Translations under genes and position numbers: made by a program
DNA from: Nocardia acidivorans NBRC 108247
Lineage (GTDB): Bacteria > Actinomycetota > Actinomycetes > Mycobacteriales > Mycobacteriaceae
DNA: 64,000 bases
Reading direction: 5' to 3'
Assembly: GCF_001625085.1 (NCBI RefSeq)
Contig: NZ_BDAW01000038.1
Coordinates: 1 to 64,000, forward strand
Notes under the pieces: generated by a model
Database searches by the model: none
Told to the model about the DNA's origin: nothing
What the model saw: the letters and a program-made list of their open reading frames with translations, nothing else
Shown: one piece after another, positions 27,663-35,591 of the stretch
How the letters are laid out: every line of letters begins with the position of its first letter
Position numbering within the stretch: the stretch's first letter is position 1

Positions 27663-29639
27663 TCAGGGGTGCACCACAACCAGGGTGAACGGCCCGATAT
27701 CGGTAGCCCGGAAGTGCCCGTCCTCGAACAGTGATGCCGGGAACGTCACCGTATAGCGCTTCACATTCGGATCATTCGGATACACGTCCTCGGAGAGGCG
27801 CAGCGTGTACTGGTCCCCGGAGCGCCGGAACAGGAACGCGTCGGGGGCGCGCCAGGGGGAGTGCGCCAGCGCGTCCAGCAACTCCCGCGGTGTCTTCAGC
27901 CGGCTCCACCGCTTGATCTCCGCGGACCGCGCCGCGAAATCGGCGAGCGGATTCGCGTAATGCGAAGTGAGCGCCTGGAATCCGTAGTACGGGTAGATCG
28001 CCAGGAAGGTGGTGTCCGCGGTCAGCACCACACTCTGATCCCGCGGCCGCCCGGTCTGCTCCAGCAGCGCGGCATCGATCGCCCGGTAATGCGAGACCGC
28101 CGAGGGCTGGCGCCTATCGGCCCGCTCCCCATTGCCGTCGGTATCGGTGTACGCGGTGGTGATCTCATTGGCCAGCACATGCGGAATCTGCTGACTGAAC
28201 GCGATCGCCCCGATCACCGCGATCACCCCCGCCGCCAACCGCATTCGCGACGGCTCGTTCAACACCTGGTAGACCGCCCGCGCTCCCTCCACGAACCCGA
28301 ACGCACCCGCCGCCGCGAGCAGGGCGTACAGGATCGGCTCCAGCCGGAAGGAGAGCATTGTGGTCCCGGCGGCGGTGGCCGTCATGGACAGCAGGCACCA
28401 GAGATAGATGGCGATCACGCCGATGGCCAAAGTCTGTGCGCGCCGCGAACTCCCGACCCGCAGCACCAGCCACACCGTGCCGAGCAGGCAGAACACGCCG
28501 GGCAGCGAGAATTCGAACATGGGCAGCGGCAATTGCGACCCGCCATCGGGCAGGTAATGGAAGGCGGTGCCGGACTTGGGGATGGTGCCGCCGAGCATTT
28601 TCAACAGGAACGGGAACCAGACGGTCAGCGCCAGCAGGCCCGCGATGACGCCCGCGACGATGAGCCGCAGCAGAATCGGCCACACCGTTCGCCAGCGTCC
28701 GGGCACCGCGGCCCCGGCGTTCGCCCGATGCCGTTGCGCCCGTACCGCTTTACCGCGCTCACGCAGCGCGAGGGCGGCGGCGACCACGGCCATGAGGCAG
28801 ACCGCGAAGACCGCCACGCCGAAATAGAGCGTGTAGAGCATGGCCGCCACACCCAGGAAGAGCCCGGTCCCCAGCACCGCGCCCCAGCCACCGGCGGTCG
28901 CGGCGGCGGGTTCTCCGGGTCGGTACAGCGCACCCCAGGCCAGCACCAGCGCGGGCGCGAACAGTAGGACCAGCGGCGCGCTGTATGCCTCGGGCGACCC
29001 GTAGGCCAGCGTGACGGCGGTGGTGGCGGCCGCCACGGCGACGGCCCAATCGGCGCGAATCAGCTTGGACCACAGCACAACCGCGATCACCGCCGTGACC
29101 GCGAGCCCGATGATGGCGAACGGCTTGAACGCCTCCCACCCGGCCATCCCGGTCAGATTCGCGAATCGTCCTCCGACCCAGAACCATCCGCCCGGATAGA
29201 ACGGCGGCAGGTCGATGTAGTTCATATCGTGCAGCGCCGAACTGTCGGTCAACCGCGTCAAATACTGCGTCCGAAACTCCTGATCCACGGAGATCCCGAA
29301 CAGATACAGCTTGGTAGCCGCCAGCGGCATCCCCAGCGTGACCGTCACGAACCCCGAAATCCCCACCCAGGAAAGCAGTTTCGCCAGCGCCGGCCACCTG
29401 CCCATCCGCACCAGCACAATCGCCCCCACCAGCAAGGCCAGCGCGACCACCTGCCCCACGGTCGTCAATGCCCGAGTCACATGGGAGGAATTGAACGCGG
29501 GCCACTGCACCGTCCCGAAGGCCGCCAGCCCCACCCCGGCGACCGCCGCCGCGACCACGGCCGCCAGCACGCCCTCCCCGAGCGCACCCCCGGCCCGCCG
29601 CACCAGCACTGCCCCCCGGCCGCCCGCTTCCTCGCTCAT
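27663..29639 (-). CDS. aftA: AftA, galactan 5-O-arabinofuranosyltransferase
   Basis: A protein of 658 residues from the ATG at 29639, with a GGAG five bases upstream; a GTG two codons earlier is possible. AftA adds the first arabinofuranose residues to galactan using decaprenyl-phosphoryl-arabinose. About 12 transmembrane helices precede a soluble C-terminal domain (HYRAIDAALLEQTG to the end). Family features include GISVDQEFRTQYLTRLTD, NYIDLPPFYPGGWFWVGGR and the YGSPEAYSAPL segment. It follows dprE1 and dprE2, as in M. tuberculosis (Rv3790-Rv3792). The 138-base gap after dprE2 may hold its own promoter. Confidence 0.93.
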   Translation of the reverse strand: MSEEAGGRGAVLVRRAGGALGEGVLAAVVAAAVAGVGLAAFGTVQWPAFNSSHVTRALTTVGQVVALALLVGAIVLVRMGRWPALAKLLSWVGISGFVTVTLGMPLAATKLYLFGISVDQEFRTQYLTRLTDSSALHDMNYIDLPPFYPGGWFWVGGRFANLTGMAGWEAFKPFAIIGLAVTAVIAVVLWSKLIRADWAVAVAAATTAVTLAYGSPEAYSAPLVLLFAPALVLAWGALYRPGEPAAATAGGWGAVLGTGLFLGVAAMLYTLYFGVAVFAVCLMAVVAAALALRERGKAVRAQRHRANAGAAVPGRWRTVWPILLRLIVAGVIAGLLALTVWFPFLLKMLGGTIPKSGTAFHYLPDGGSQLPLPMFEFSLPGVFCLLGTVWLVLRVGSSRRAQTLAIGVIAIYLWCLLSMTATAAGTTMLSFRLEPILYALLAAAGAFGFVEGARAVYQVLNEPSRMRLAAGVIAVIGAIAFSQQIPHVLANEITTAYTDTDGNGERADRRQPSAVSHYRAIDAALLEQTGRPRDQSVVLTADTTFLAIYPYYGFQALTSHYANPLADFAARSAEIKRWSRLKTPRELLDALAHSPWRAPDAFLFRRSGDQYTLRLSEDVYPNDPNVKRYTVTFPASLFEDGHFRATDIGPFTLVVVHP

Positions 29640-29779
29640 TCCCACTCCGCCTCCGGGTTCGCTTGCATGGACCAGGTCACCCTAACCAGCGGCGCGTGCC
29701 GGCATCGGTCGCGGCCCACGTGTCGAATGACAAACGAGCGGTGACCGTCGCGGTCACCGCTCGTTATTGTCGCTATTGC

Positions 29780-30541
29780 CTAGACGGGCAGTTTGCGGAA
29801 GATGGGGCGCGGGATGTGGCGCAGCACCATCATGATGTAGCGGAAAGTGCCCGGGGCCCAGACGATTTCCTTACCCTTCTCGGAGGCGGCGACCGCGAGG
29901 GCGGCGACGTCTTCCTTGTCGACCGTGAGGGGGGCTTCCTTCACGTGGGCCGACATGCGGGTGCGGACCTGGCCGGGGCGGATGACCGTGACGCGCGGGC
30001 CGTGCGGGCGCAGTGCCTCGCCGAGGCCCAGGTAGAAGCCGTCCAGGCCGGCCTTGGTGGAGCCGTAGACGAAGTTGGAGCGGCGGACGCGCTCACCGGC
30101 GACCGAGCTCATGGCGATGATGCGGCCGTAACCCTGGGCCTTCATCTTCTCGCCGAGCAGGACGCCGACCGAGACGGCGGCGGTGTAGTTCAGCTCGCAG
30201 GCGATGACGGCCTTGCGCTGGTCCTGCCACAGTTCCTCGGCATCGCCGAGCATGCCGAAGGCGACAATGGCGATATCCACATCGCCGTGCGCCCAGGCGG
30301 CCTCGATGACCTTGGGGTGCGAGTCCATCTCCAGGGCGTCGAAGTCGATGACCTCGACCTCGGAGGCGCCGGCCGACTTCATCTGCGCGACAGCCTCTTC
30401 GCGCAGCGGATCACCGGGCAGCGCCGCCAGAATGATCCGCGCGGGACCCTTCTTCAGGTACTCCGAGCAGATCGCGAGACCGATCTCGGAGGTGCCGCCC
30501 AGCAGCAGAATGGACTGCGGATTCCCTACCGCATTGATCAC
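29780..30541 (-). CDS. dprE2: DprE2, decaprenylphosphoryl-2-keto-ribose reductase
   Basis: A protein of 253 residues (254 in M. tuberculosis). It is an SDR enzyme that reduces the keto intermediate made by DprE1, giving decaprenyl-phosphoryl-arabinose. Nucleotide-binding LLLGGTSEIGLA sits at the N-terminus, with catalytic Ser in AMSSVAGERVRR and YGSTK for Tyr/Lys. The end FRYIMMVLRHIPRPIFRKLP is a DprE2 hallmark and suggests membrane contact. The start is GTG 30541, which overlaps the dprE1 stop as GTGA and gives the expected opening INAVGNPQS. Translation is thus coupled to dprE1. Confidence 0.96.
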   Translation of the reverse strand: MINAVGNPQSILLLGGTSEIGLAICSEYLKKGPARIILAALPGDPLREEAVAQMKSAGASEVEVIDFDALEMDSHPKVIEAAWAHGDVDIAIVAFGMLGDAEELWQDQRKAVIACELNYTAAVSVGVLLGEKMKAQGYGRIIAMSSVAGERVRRSNFVYGSTKAGLDGFYLGLGEALRPHGPRVTVIRPGQVRTRMSAHVKEAPLTVDKEDVAALAVAASEKGKEIVWAPGTFRYIMMVLRHIPRPIFRKLPV

Positions 30542-32016
30542 TGAAGCTCCAGCCTTCGCGCCATATCGGACATGAAAACGCCTGTGGGATCGACACTGCG
30601 GCGGATCTTGATCCACTCGTCGATCCGGGGGTACATCTTGTGGAAGGTCTCGGCGGTGGTGCGCGAGTCCTTCGCGGTGTAGAGCCGCCCGCCGAACTCG
30701 GTGACCCGGCGGTCCAGATCGGTGACGAGCTCATTGAGCCCGGCCCGGATCGGGAAGTCGACGCAGATGTTCCAGCCCGGCATGGGGAAGCTCAACGGCG
30801 CGGGATTACCCGGGCCGAACAGCTTGAAAACATTGAGCGCCGAATAGTGCCCGGACGCCTGGATATCGATGATGATCTTCTTGAATTCATCGACGGCCTC
30901 GGTCGGCACCACGAACTGGTACTGAAGAAAACCGGCCGGACCGTACGCCCGATTCCACTCCGCGATCATGTCGAGGGGGTGGTAGAACTGCGTCAGGTTC
31001 TGGATCTTGCCGGTGTAATTGCCGCCCATGGCGTAGTACGCCTCGCCGACCGAACCGAGGGTCAGCTTGTTCGCGGTGAAGCTCGGGAAGATATTCGGCA
31101 CCGTGAGCAACTGCGGCGCATCGAATTTCAGCGGATTGCGCTGCTTCTTCGCGGGCAGCTCGTCCAGCTTGGCCAGTCGGCCGCGAGTGATGGTGGCGCG
31201 CCCCAACTTCGGCAGCGGATTCATCACATCGAACCAGGCGCTGGAGTAGGTGTAGTTCGCCTCACTGCCGTCGCTGTGCGCGGCGATGGTCTCGTCCAGC
31301 GTGCTGGTCTTGACACCGTCATTGATGAAGTAGGCGGTCTCCGTCGGCACCATTTCGATGGTGGCGCGCAGGATGATGCCGGTCAGGCCGTTACCGCCGA
31401 CGGTGGCCCAGAACAGCTTCGCGTTCTTCTTCGGCCCGATGGTGGAGACCTTGCCATCGGCGGTGAGCAGGTCGATGGACCGCACGTGATTGCCGAAGGA
31501 ACCCTCGGAGTGATGGTTCTTACCGTGGATATCGGAGGCGATGGCGCCGCCGATGGTCACCTGCCGGGTGCCCGGCAGCACCGGAACCCACAGCCCGAAG
31601 GGCAGCGCCGCCTTCATGAGCTGATCCAGGCTGACACCGCCGTCCACATCGACCAGACGGGAATCGCGGTCGATACGGTGGATGCGGTTCAGCGCCGGCA
31701 TATTGATGACGAGGCCGCCGGAGTTCTGCGCGTGGTCGCCGTACGAGCGGCCCAGGCCGCGCGCGATGACGCCTCGGCGTAGGTGCGCGGGCTTGGAGTC
31801 GTTGTCTTGCGCGACCATGGCGACCGCCTTGACGATCAGCTCCGGGTCGGCGGTCGACAGAACTTCAGACGTGGTGGCTGCGGTGCGACCCCAACCGGTC
31901 AGGCGGCGGGTCTGCGTCGGCAGTTCATAGGAACCGTTCGATGCTGCGTCCGCACCCTCGCTCGCCGATTTCGTCTCGGCAGCGGCCGTGGTGGTGGTCT
32001 GAGCTTTCGTGGACAT
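30538..32016 (-). CDS. dprE1: DprE1, decaprenylphosphoryl-beta-D-ribose 2'-oxidase
   Basis: A protein of 492 residues from the ATG at 32016. Other in-frame ATGs at 32037, 32064 and 32082 would crowd the divergent gtrA start at 32088. The conserved part begins at RRLTGWGRTA, after about 40 Thr/Ala/Ser-rich residues that M. tuberculosis DprE1 (461 aa) lacks. It is an FAD oxidase: FAD motifs RGLGRSYGD and DIHGKNHHSEGSFGNHV, C-terminal TAKDSRTTAETFHKMYPR. The Cys of GWNICVDFP (equivalent to Cys387, codon at 30763-30765), to which benzothiazinones bind, is present, so sensitivity to that class is expected from family knowledge. Confidence 0.95.
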   Translation of the reverse strand: MSTKAQTTTTAAAETKSASEGADAASNGSYELPTQTRRLTGWGRTAATTSEVLSTADPELIVKAVAMVAQDNDSKPAHLRRGVIARGLGRSYGDHAQNSGGLVINMPALNRIHRIDRDSRLVDVDGGVSLDQLMKAALPFGLWVPVLPGTRQVTIGGAIASDIHGKNHHSEGSFGNHVRSIDLLTADGKVSTIGPKKNAKLFWATVGGNGLTGIILRATIEMVPTETAYFINDGVKTSTLDETIAAHSDGSEANYTYSSAWFDVMNPLPKLGRATITRGRLAKLDELPAKKQRNPLKFDAPQLLTVPNIFPSFTANKLTLGSVGEAYYAMGGNYTGKIQNLTQFYHPLDMIAEWNRAYGPAGFLQYQFVVPTEAVDEFKKIIIDIQASGHYSALNVFKLFGPGNPAPLSFPMPGWNICVDFPIRAGLNELVTDLDRRVTEFGGRLYTAKDSRTTAETFHKMYPRIDEWIKIRRSVDPTGVFMSDMARRLELQ

Positions 32017-32087
32017 CGGGATAGAGGCTACAGGCATAACCGTCTCGAGGCTTGTGTCCTGCATCCCGGGCGATACCCTCATGCCTT

Positions 32088-32546
32088 GTGACCGCGGAAC
32101 CCCATCTGCCCCTGCCGCCCGAGCTGCCCCTCGTCGACGAGCCGGGCGGTACGGACGTCGATCTGAAGACTCAGATCATCCGCTTCGGTCTGACCGGCGG
32201 CTTCTCCGCCGTCGTCGACTACGGCCTCTACACCCTGCTCTTCCAGCTGTTCGGCCTACCGCTGCCGGTCTCGAAGTCGATCAGTTTCATCGCGGGCACC
32301 ACCACCGCCTACCTGATCAACCGCCGCTGGACCTTCAAGGCCGAACCCAGCCGCAGCCGCTTCATCGCGGTCGTCATCCTCTACGCGGTGACCTTCGCCA
32401 TCCAGGTCGGCATCAATCAGATCTGCTACTACGCGCTTCCCGATCACACCTGGTGGCGCATGCCGCTGGCCTTCTGCGTAGCCCAGGGCACCGCCACCGT
32501 GATCAACTTCATCGTGCAGCGCACCGTCATTTTCAAGATCAAGTAG
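32088..32546 (+). CDS. GtrA family membrane protein (Rv3789-like)
   Basis: A protein of 152 residues with four transmembrane helices and the GtrA pattern (IIRFGLTGGFSAVVDYGLY, KSISFIAGTTTAYLINRRWTF, ending in VQRTVIFKIK). The start is GTG 32088, divergent from dprE1. The M. tuberculosis counterpart Rv3789 also adjoins dprE1; it was proposed to flip decaprenyl-phosphoryl-arabinose and later described as an anchor protein that recruits AftA. This copy is probably the same. A more distant GtrA paralogue lies near position 50.8 kb. Confidence 0.9.
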   Translation: MTAEPHLPLPPELPLVDEPGGTDVDLKTQIIRFGLTGGFSAVVDYGLYTLLFQLFGLPLPVSKSISFIAGTTTAYLINRRWTFKAEPSRSRFIAVVILYAVTFAIQVGINQICYYALPDHTWWRMPLAFCVAQGTATVINFIVQRTVIFKIK

Positions 32547-32586
32547 CTGCGGACCGTGGCAGTCTGGCCACCATGGTGATCGAGGG

Positions 32587-33324
32587 ATGAGCCGCGGCGT
32601 ACTGGTGACCGGAGCCTCGCGGGGAATCGGGCGCGCGGTCGCGGCCGCGTTCGCCGCGGACGGCGAGCGGGTGGCGGTGCACTATTCGCGCCGGCGGGAT
32701 GAGGCCGAGCGCACCCTGGCCGCACTATCCGGCGCGGGCCACGTGCTGATCGGCGGCGATATCGCCACGCCGGAGGGCGCGCAGGCGGTGGTGGCGACCG
32801 CCGTCGAGGCGCTCGGCGGAGTGGATGTGCTGGTCAACAATGCCGCGGTGAATCTGGCGCAGCCCGTGGCGGAGATCTCCTACGCCGACTGGCAGCGGGT
32901 GTGGCGCGAGACCGTCGATGTGAACCTGGTTGGGACCGCGAATGTGTCATTCCTGGTGGCGCGGAACATGATCGAGCGTGGAGTACCGGGCCGGATAGTG
33001 AATATCGGATCACGCGGGGCGTACCGCGGCGAACCCGATCATGTGGCCTACGGCGCGACCAAGGCGGGGGTGCAGGCGCTCGCGCAGTCACTCGCGGTCG
33101 CGCTGGCACCCTACGGTATCGGTGTCGCGGCGGTGGCCCCCGGATTCGTGGCCACCGAGCGGGTGGCGGAGCGGGTGACCGATGCGGTGAAGGGGCAGAG
33201 CCCGTTCGGACGGGTGGCCGAGCCGCACGAGATCGCCGCCGCGGTGCGCTATCTCGCGTCGGTGGAGGCGATCTGGAGTTCGGGGACCGTGCTGGATGCG
33301 AACGGCGCCTCGTACCTGCGCTGA
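32587..33324 (+). CDS. SDR family oxidoreductase (FabG-like)
   Basis: A protein of 245 residues with a complete SDR set: GASRGIGRA for the dinucleotide, NNAAVN, Ser in NIGSRGAYRG, YGATK for Tyr and Lys, and a FabG-like end (SSGTVLDANGASYLR). It resembles 3-oxoacyl-ACP reductases and glucose dehydrogenases, so the substrate is uncertain. It begins 40 bases after gtrA on the same strand, with GAGGG directly before ATG. Its stop is one base from the end of the opposing PNPOx-like gene. Confidence 0.87.
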   Translation: MSRGVLVTGASRGIGRAVAAAFAADGERVAVHYSRRRDEAERTLAALSGAGHVLIGGDIATPEGAQAVVATAVEALGGVDVLVNNAAVNLAQPVAEISYADWQRVWRETVDVNLVGTANVSFLVARNMIERGVPGRIVNIGSRGAYRGEPDHVAYGATKAGVQALAQSLAVALAPYGIGVAAVAPGFVATERVAERVTDAVKGQSPFGRVAEPHEIAAAVRYLASVEAIWSSGTVLDANGASYLR

Positions 33325-33325
33325 C

Positions 33326-33949
33326 TCAGTAGTCGACGAGGGCGCGGGATTCGGCCTCGGCCCTGGTGCGGAAATAGTCGCCGCCCTTGGCCCGCACATT
33401 GTCGGTGCCCCACTGGACGGTTTCGCGCTGGGCGGGGACCAGGTGCGGGATGTGTTTGCGGCAGTGGATGTATGCCTCCTCCACATCGACCACCACCCAG
33501 CGTTCGGGTTGGCGGCCGCGCACATCGGGCGGGAGATCCGCGACGCAGCGGCGCATGAGAGAGTCGTCGACTATCCGGGCGGTGCCGTTGATGTGCAGGC
33601 CGATGAGGTCCTGGACGAAATCGATGAGCAGGATGCCGATATGCGGGTTCTCCAGCATATTTCCCAGGCTGGCCAGCACGCCGTTGCCGCGGTATTCGGG
33701 ATAGGCGAGCGTGCGGTCGTCGATGACGTGCAGGAATCCGGGTTTTCCGGCGCGGAAGCTGTTGTCGCATTCGCCGTGTTTGTCGGCGGTGGCGATGAAC
33801 GCCATATCCATTCGGCCGATGAATTCGATCATCTGGCGGTTCAGTCGATTTCGGACCTGATCGGAGTAGAAGCGCTCTGCCCGGTCCTGAGTCCCGTAGC
33901 GTTCCTGTAGTTCCCGCTCGCCGTCGCTGCCGTTTCTGATACCGGGCAT
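33326..33949 (-). CDS. Pyridoxamine 5'-phosphate oxidase family (FMN-binding split barrel) protein
   Basis: A protein of 207 residues. The start is ATG 33949, with GGGGGT five bases upstream. The split-barrel segment runs from MIEFIGRMDMAFIATADKHGECDNSFRAG through FLHVIDDRTLAYPEYRGNG to NPHIGILLIDF. This is the pattern of general-stress-type flavin or F420-binding proteins and not of true PdxH. The tail contains CRKHIPHLVP. The role is probably redox or detoxification. Directly upstream lies an AT-richer stretch around 34016-34042 that looks like its promoter. Confidence 0.82.
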   Translation of the reverse strand: MPGIRNGSDGERELQERYGTQDRAERFYSDQVRNRLNRQMIEFIGRMDMAFIATADKHGECDNSFRAGKPGFLHVIDDRTLAYPEYRGNGVLASLGNMLENPHIGILLIDFVQDLIGLHINGTARIVDDSLMRRCVADLPPDVRGRQPERWVVVDVEEAYIHCRKHIPHLVPAQRETVQWGTDNVRAKGGDYFRTRAEAESRALVDY

Positions 33950-34211
33950 CGTGCACCCCCAGTGGTAGCTGAATACCGGATGGAAGAGGCTTGGCCACGG
34001 AGCTCGGCCATCCGAAATCCTATACGGTTTAACTATTTTGGTGTGGCGAATGCGTGAACCGGCAGATCCGCGCTGGTGGGAGCGGATCGACTGATGCCGG
34101 GACAAACCTTCTCGTCCGACGATCCTCCCAAGCGGAACTAATCGGTAGGGCCATTGGTCCCATAGCCATCGGGATGCTGTCAGCCCGCCTTGGCGCGAAG
34201 CGCCGAAATGG

Positions 34212-34871
34212 TCAGGCGCGCCGCCGCGGCAATCGCGCGCGATCGAGCACCAGCACCGAGCCCCGCCCCAACCGCACCACGCCCTGATCCTCCAACGCGC
34301 GCAACACCTTATTGGCGGTGGCGCGCGTGGTTCCGGCCATGGAGGCCAGGTCCTCCTGGGTGAGTTGGATGACCGCGGGCTTACCGTCCCCGTTCCCGTA
34401 CACATCGGCCAGATGCGCCAGTCGATGCAGCACCCGCGTCTCCACCGGCAGGTACAGCGCCTCCAGCACCGCCGCTGAGAGTCGGCGCACCTGTGCCGCG
34501 AGGGATGTGGTGAGAAACCGCTCCACCTGCGGATGTTCGCGCCGCAACTGCTCCAGTTGCGTGCGGTTCAGGGTGAGCGTCTCCCCGTCGGTGACCGCCA
34601 CGATGGTCGCCGTGCGCCGTGCCTGCGGACTCAACAGCGCCTGCTCGCCGAACATCTCGCCCGGACCGAGAATGGTGAGGGTGGCCGAATTCCCCAGCGG
34701 CGTGGTGATCCGCACGACGAACCGCCCGGACAGGATCAGGTGCACGCAATCACCGGGATCGCCCTCGTGGCAGACGATATCGCGGCGCCGGAAGCGCCTG
34801 GGCGTGCACGCCGCGATGAACTCCCGCTTCTCGGTGGGTGAAAGACCTTCCAGCAGTTCGAATTCCGCCAT
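34212..34871 (-). CDS. Crp/Fnr family transcriptional regulator
   Basis: A protein of about 219 residues. The N-terminal half is a cyclic-nucleotide-binding-type barrel (EGDPGDCVHLILSGRFVV, PGEMFGEQALLSPQARRTATI), followed by the dimer helix and a Crp-type winged helix (LTQEDLASMAGTTRATANKVLRALEDQGVV). The Glu and Arg in GEQALLSPQARRTA match the usual cNMP-contacting positions. The ATG at 34871 is preceded by GAGGGAG; a GTG sits one codon earlier. It stands just downstream of the broken adenylate cyclase gene on the same strand, so the two may once have formed a cAMP maker/sensor pair. Confidence 0.88.
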   Translation of the reverse strand: MAEFELLEGLSPTEKREFIAACTPRRFRRRDIVCHEGDPGDCVHLILSGRFVVRITTPLGNSATLTILGPGEMFGEQALLSPQARRTATIVAVTDGETLTLNRTQLEQLRREHPQVERFLTTSLAAQVRRLSAAVLEALYLPVETRVLHRLAHLADVYGNGDGKPAVIQLTQEDLASMAGTTRATANKVLRALEDQGVVRLGRGSVLVLDRARLPRRRA

Positions 34872-34878
34872 CACTCCC

Positions 34879-35519
34879 TCACCGCGGTCCGATCAGCCGA
34901 TAAACCGTCACCGGCCGACTCTTGCCCTTGATATCGAAGTCGCCGAGATTGCGCACCTGCGCCCGATCGCCCAGCCGCTCCCGGATCAGCGGCCCCACCG
35001 CCACCGTGCCCGGTTCGGCCAGACCCTCCGGTTGCGCGGCGAGATTGGTGGCGTCGCCGATGGCGGTGAAATTCCGCATCTCGCGCGCGCCCACATTGCC
35101 CACGATCGCCGGACCGGTGTTCACACCCACCCGGAACAGCGGCCACTCCAGCGCGCCCGGACCCGCGACCCGCGGAATCCCGATGGTGTCACCGGTGCCG
35201 CACCTGTTCGCGTTCATCACCCCAGAAAACCCGAATTCGATTGGAACACCGGCGAAACCAGGATCAACCGCATATCCCGGTGCACGCGGGCGGCACGCAG
35301 CGGCAGGATCGCCACGCCCAGCGAGAGCACCGCCGCGCCGCGGATCAGCCAGAAGTGCATTCCGCCGTGCATATACATGTGATTCAGGTCCGGATACGTG
35401 ACGAGCAGCCATAATCCGGCCGCGGGAAATGCCCCATGCACCGCCCACCGCCCGATCCGTACCGGCGGGACACCACGTGCCGAGACCGTCGTCACCGTGT
35501 CCCCCGCCTCGCGCATCAC
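34879..35519 (-). pseudogene. Degraded adenylate/guanylate cyclase
   Basis: Two pieces of one gene in different frames. The 5' piece (35519 to about 35220) encodes an N-terminal membrane region (GRWAVHGAFPAAGLWLLV, HMYMHGGMHFWLIRG) and stops at TGA 35217. The 3' piece (about 35165-34879) encodes only the C-terminal part of a class III cyclase domain: FRVGVNTGPAIVGNVGARE, FTAIGDATNLAA, and the end GKSRPVTVYRLIGPR. The metal-binding Asp region, HAMP or linker and the first half of the catalytic domain are missing, so a deletion plus frameshift has destroyed it. The Crp-type regulator follows eight bases later. Confidence 0.8.
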
Positions 35520-35591
35520 CGATATGCATGTCCGTCACCAGGTTTCACAATGTGCCCGCCTCATATCGGCGCTACCGCCCGCGCTCGGCGC

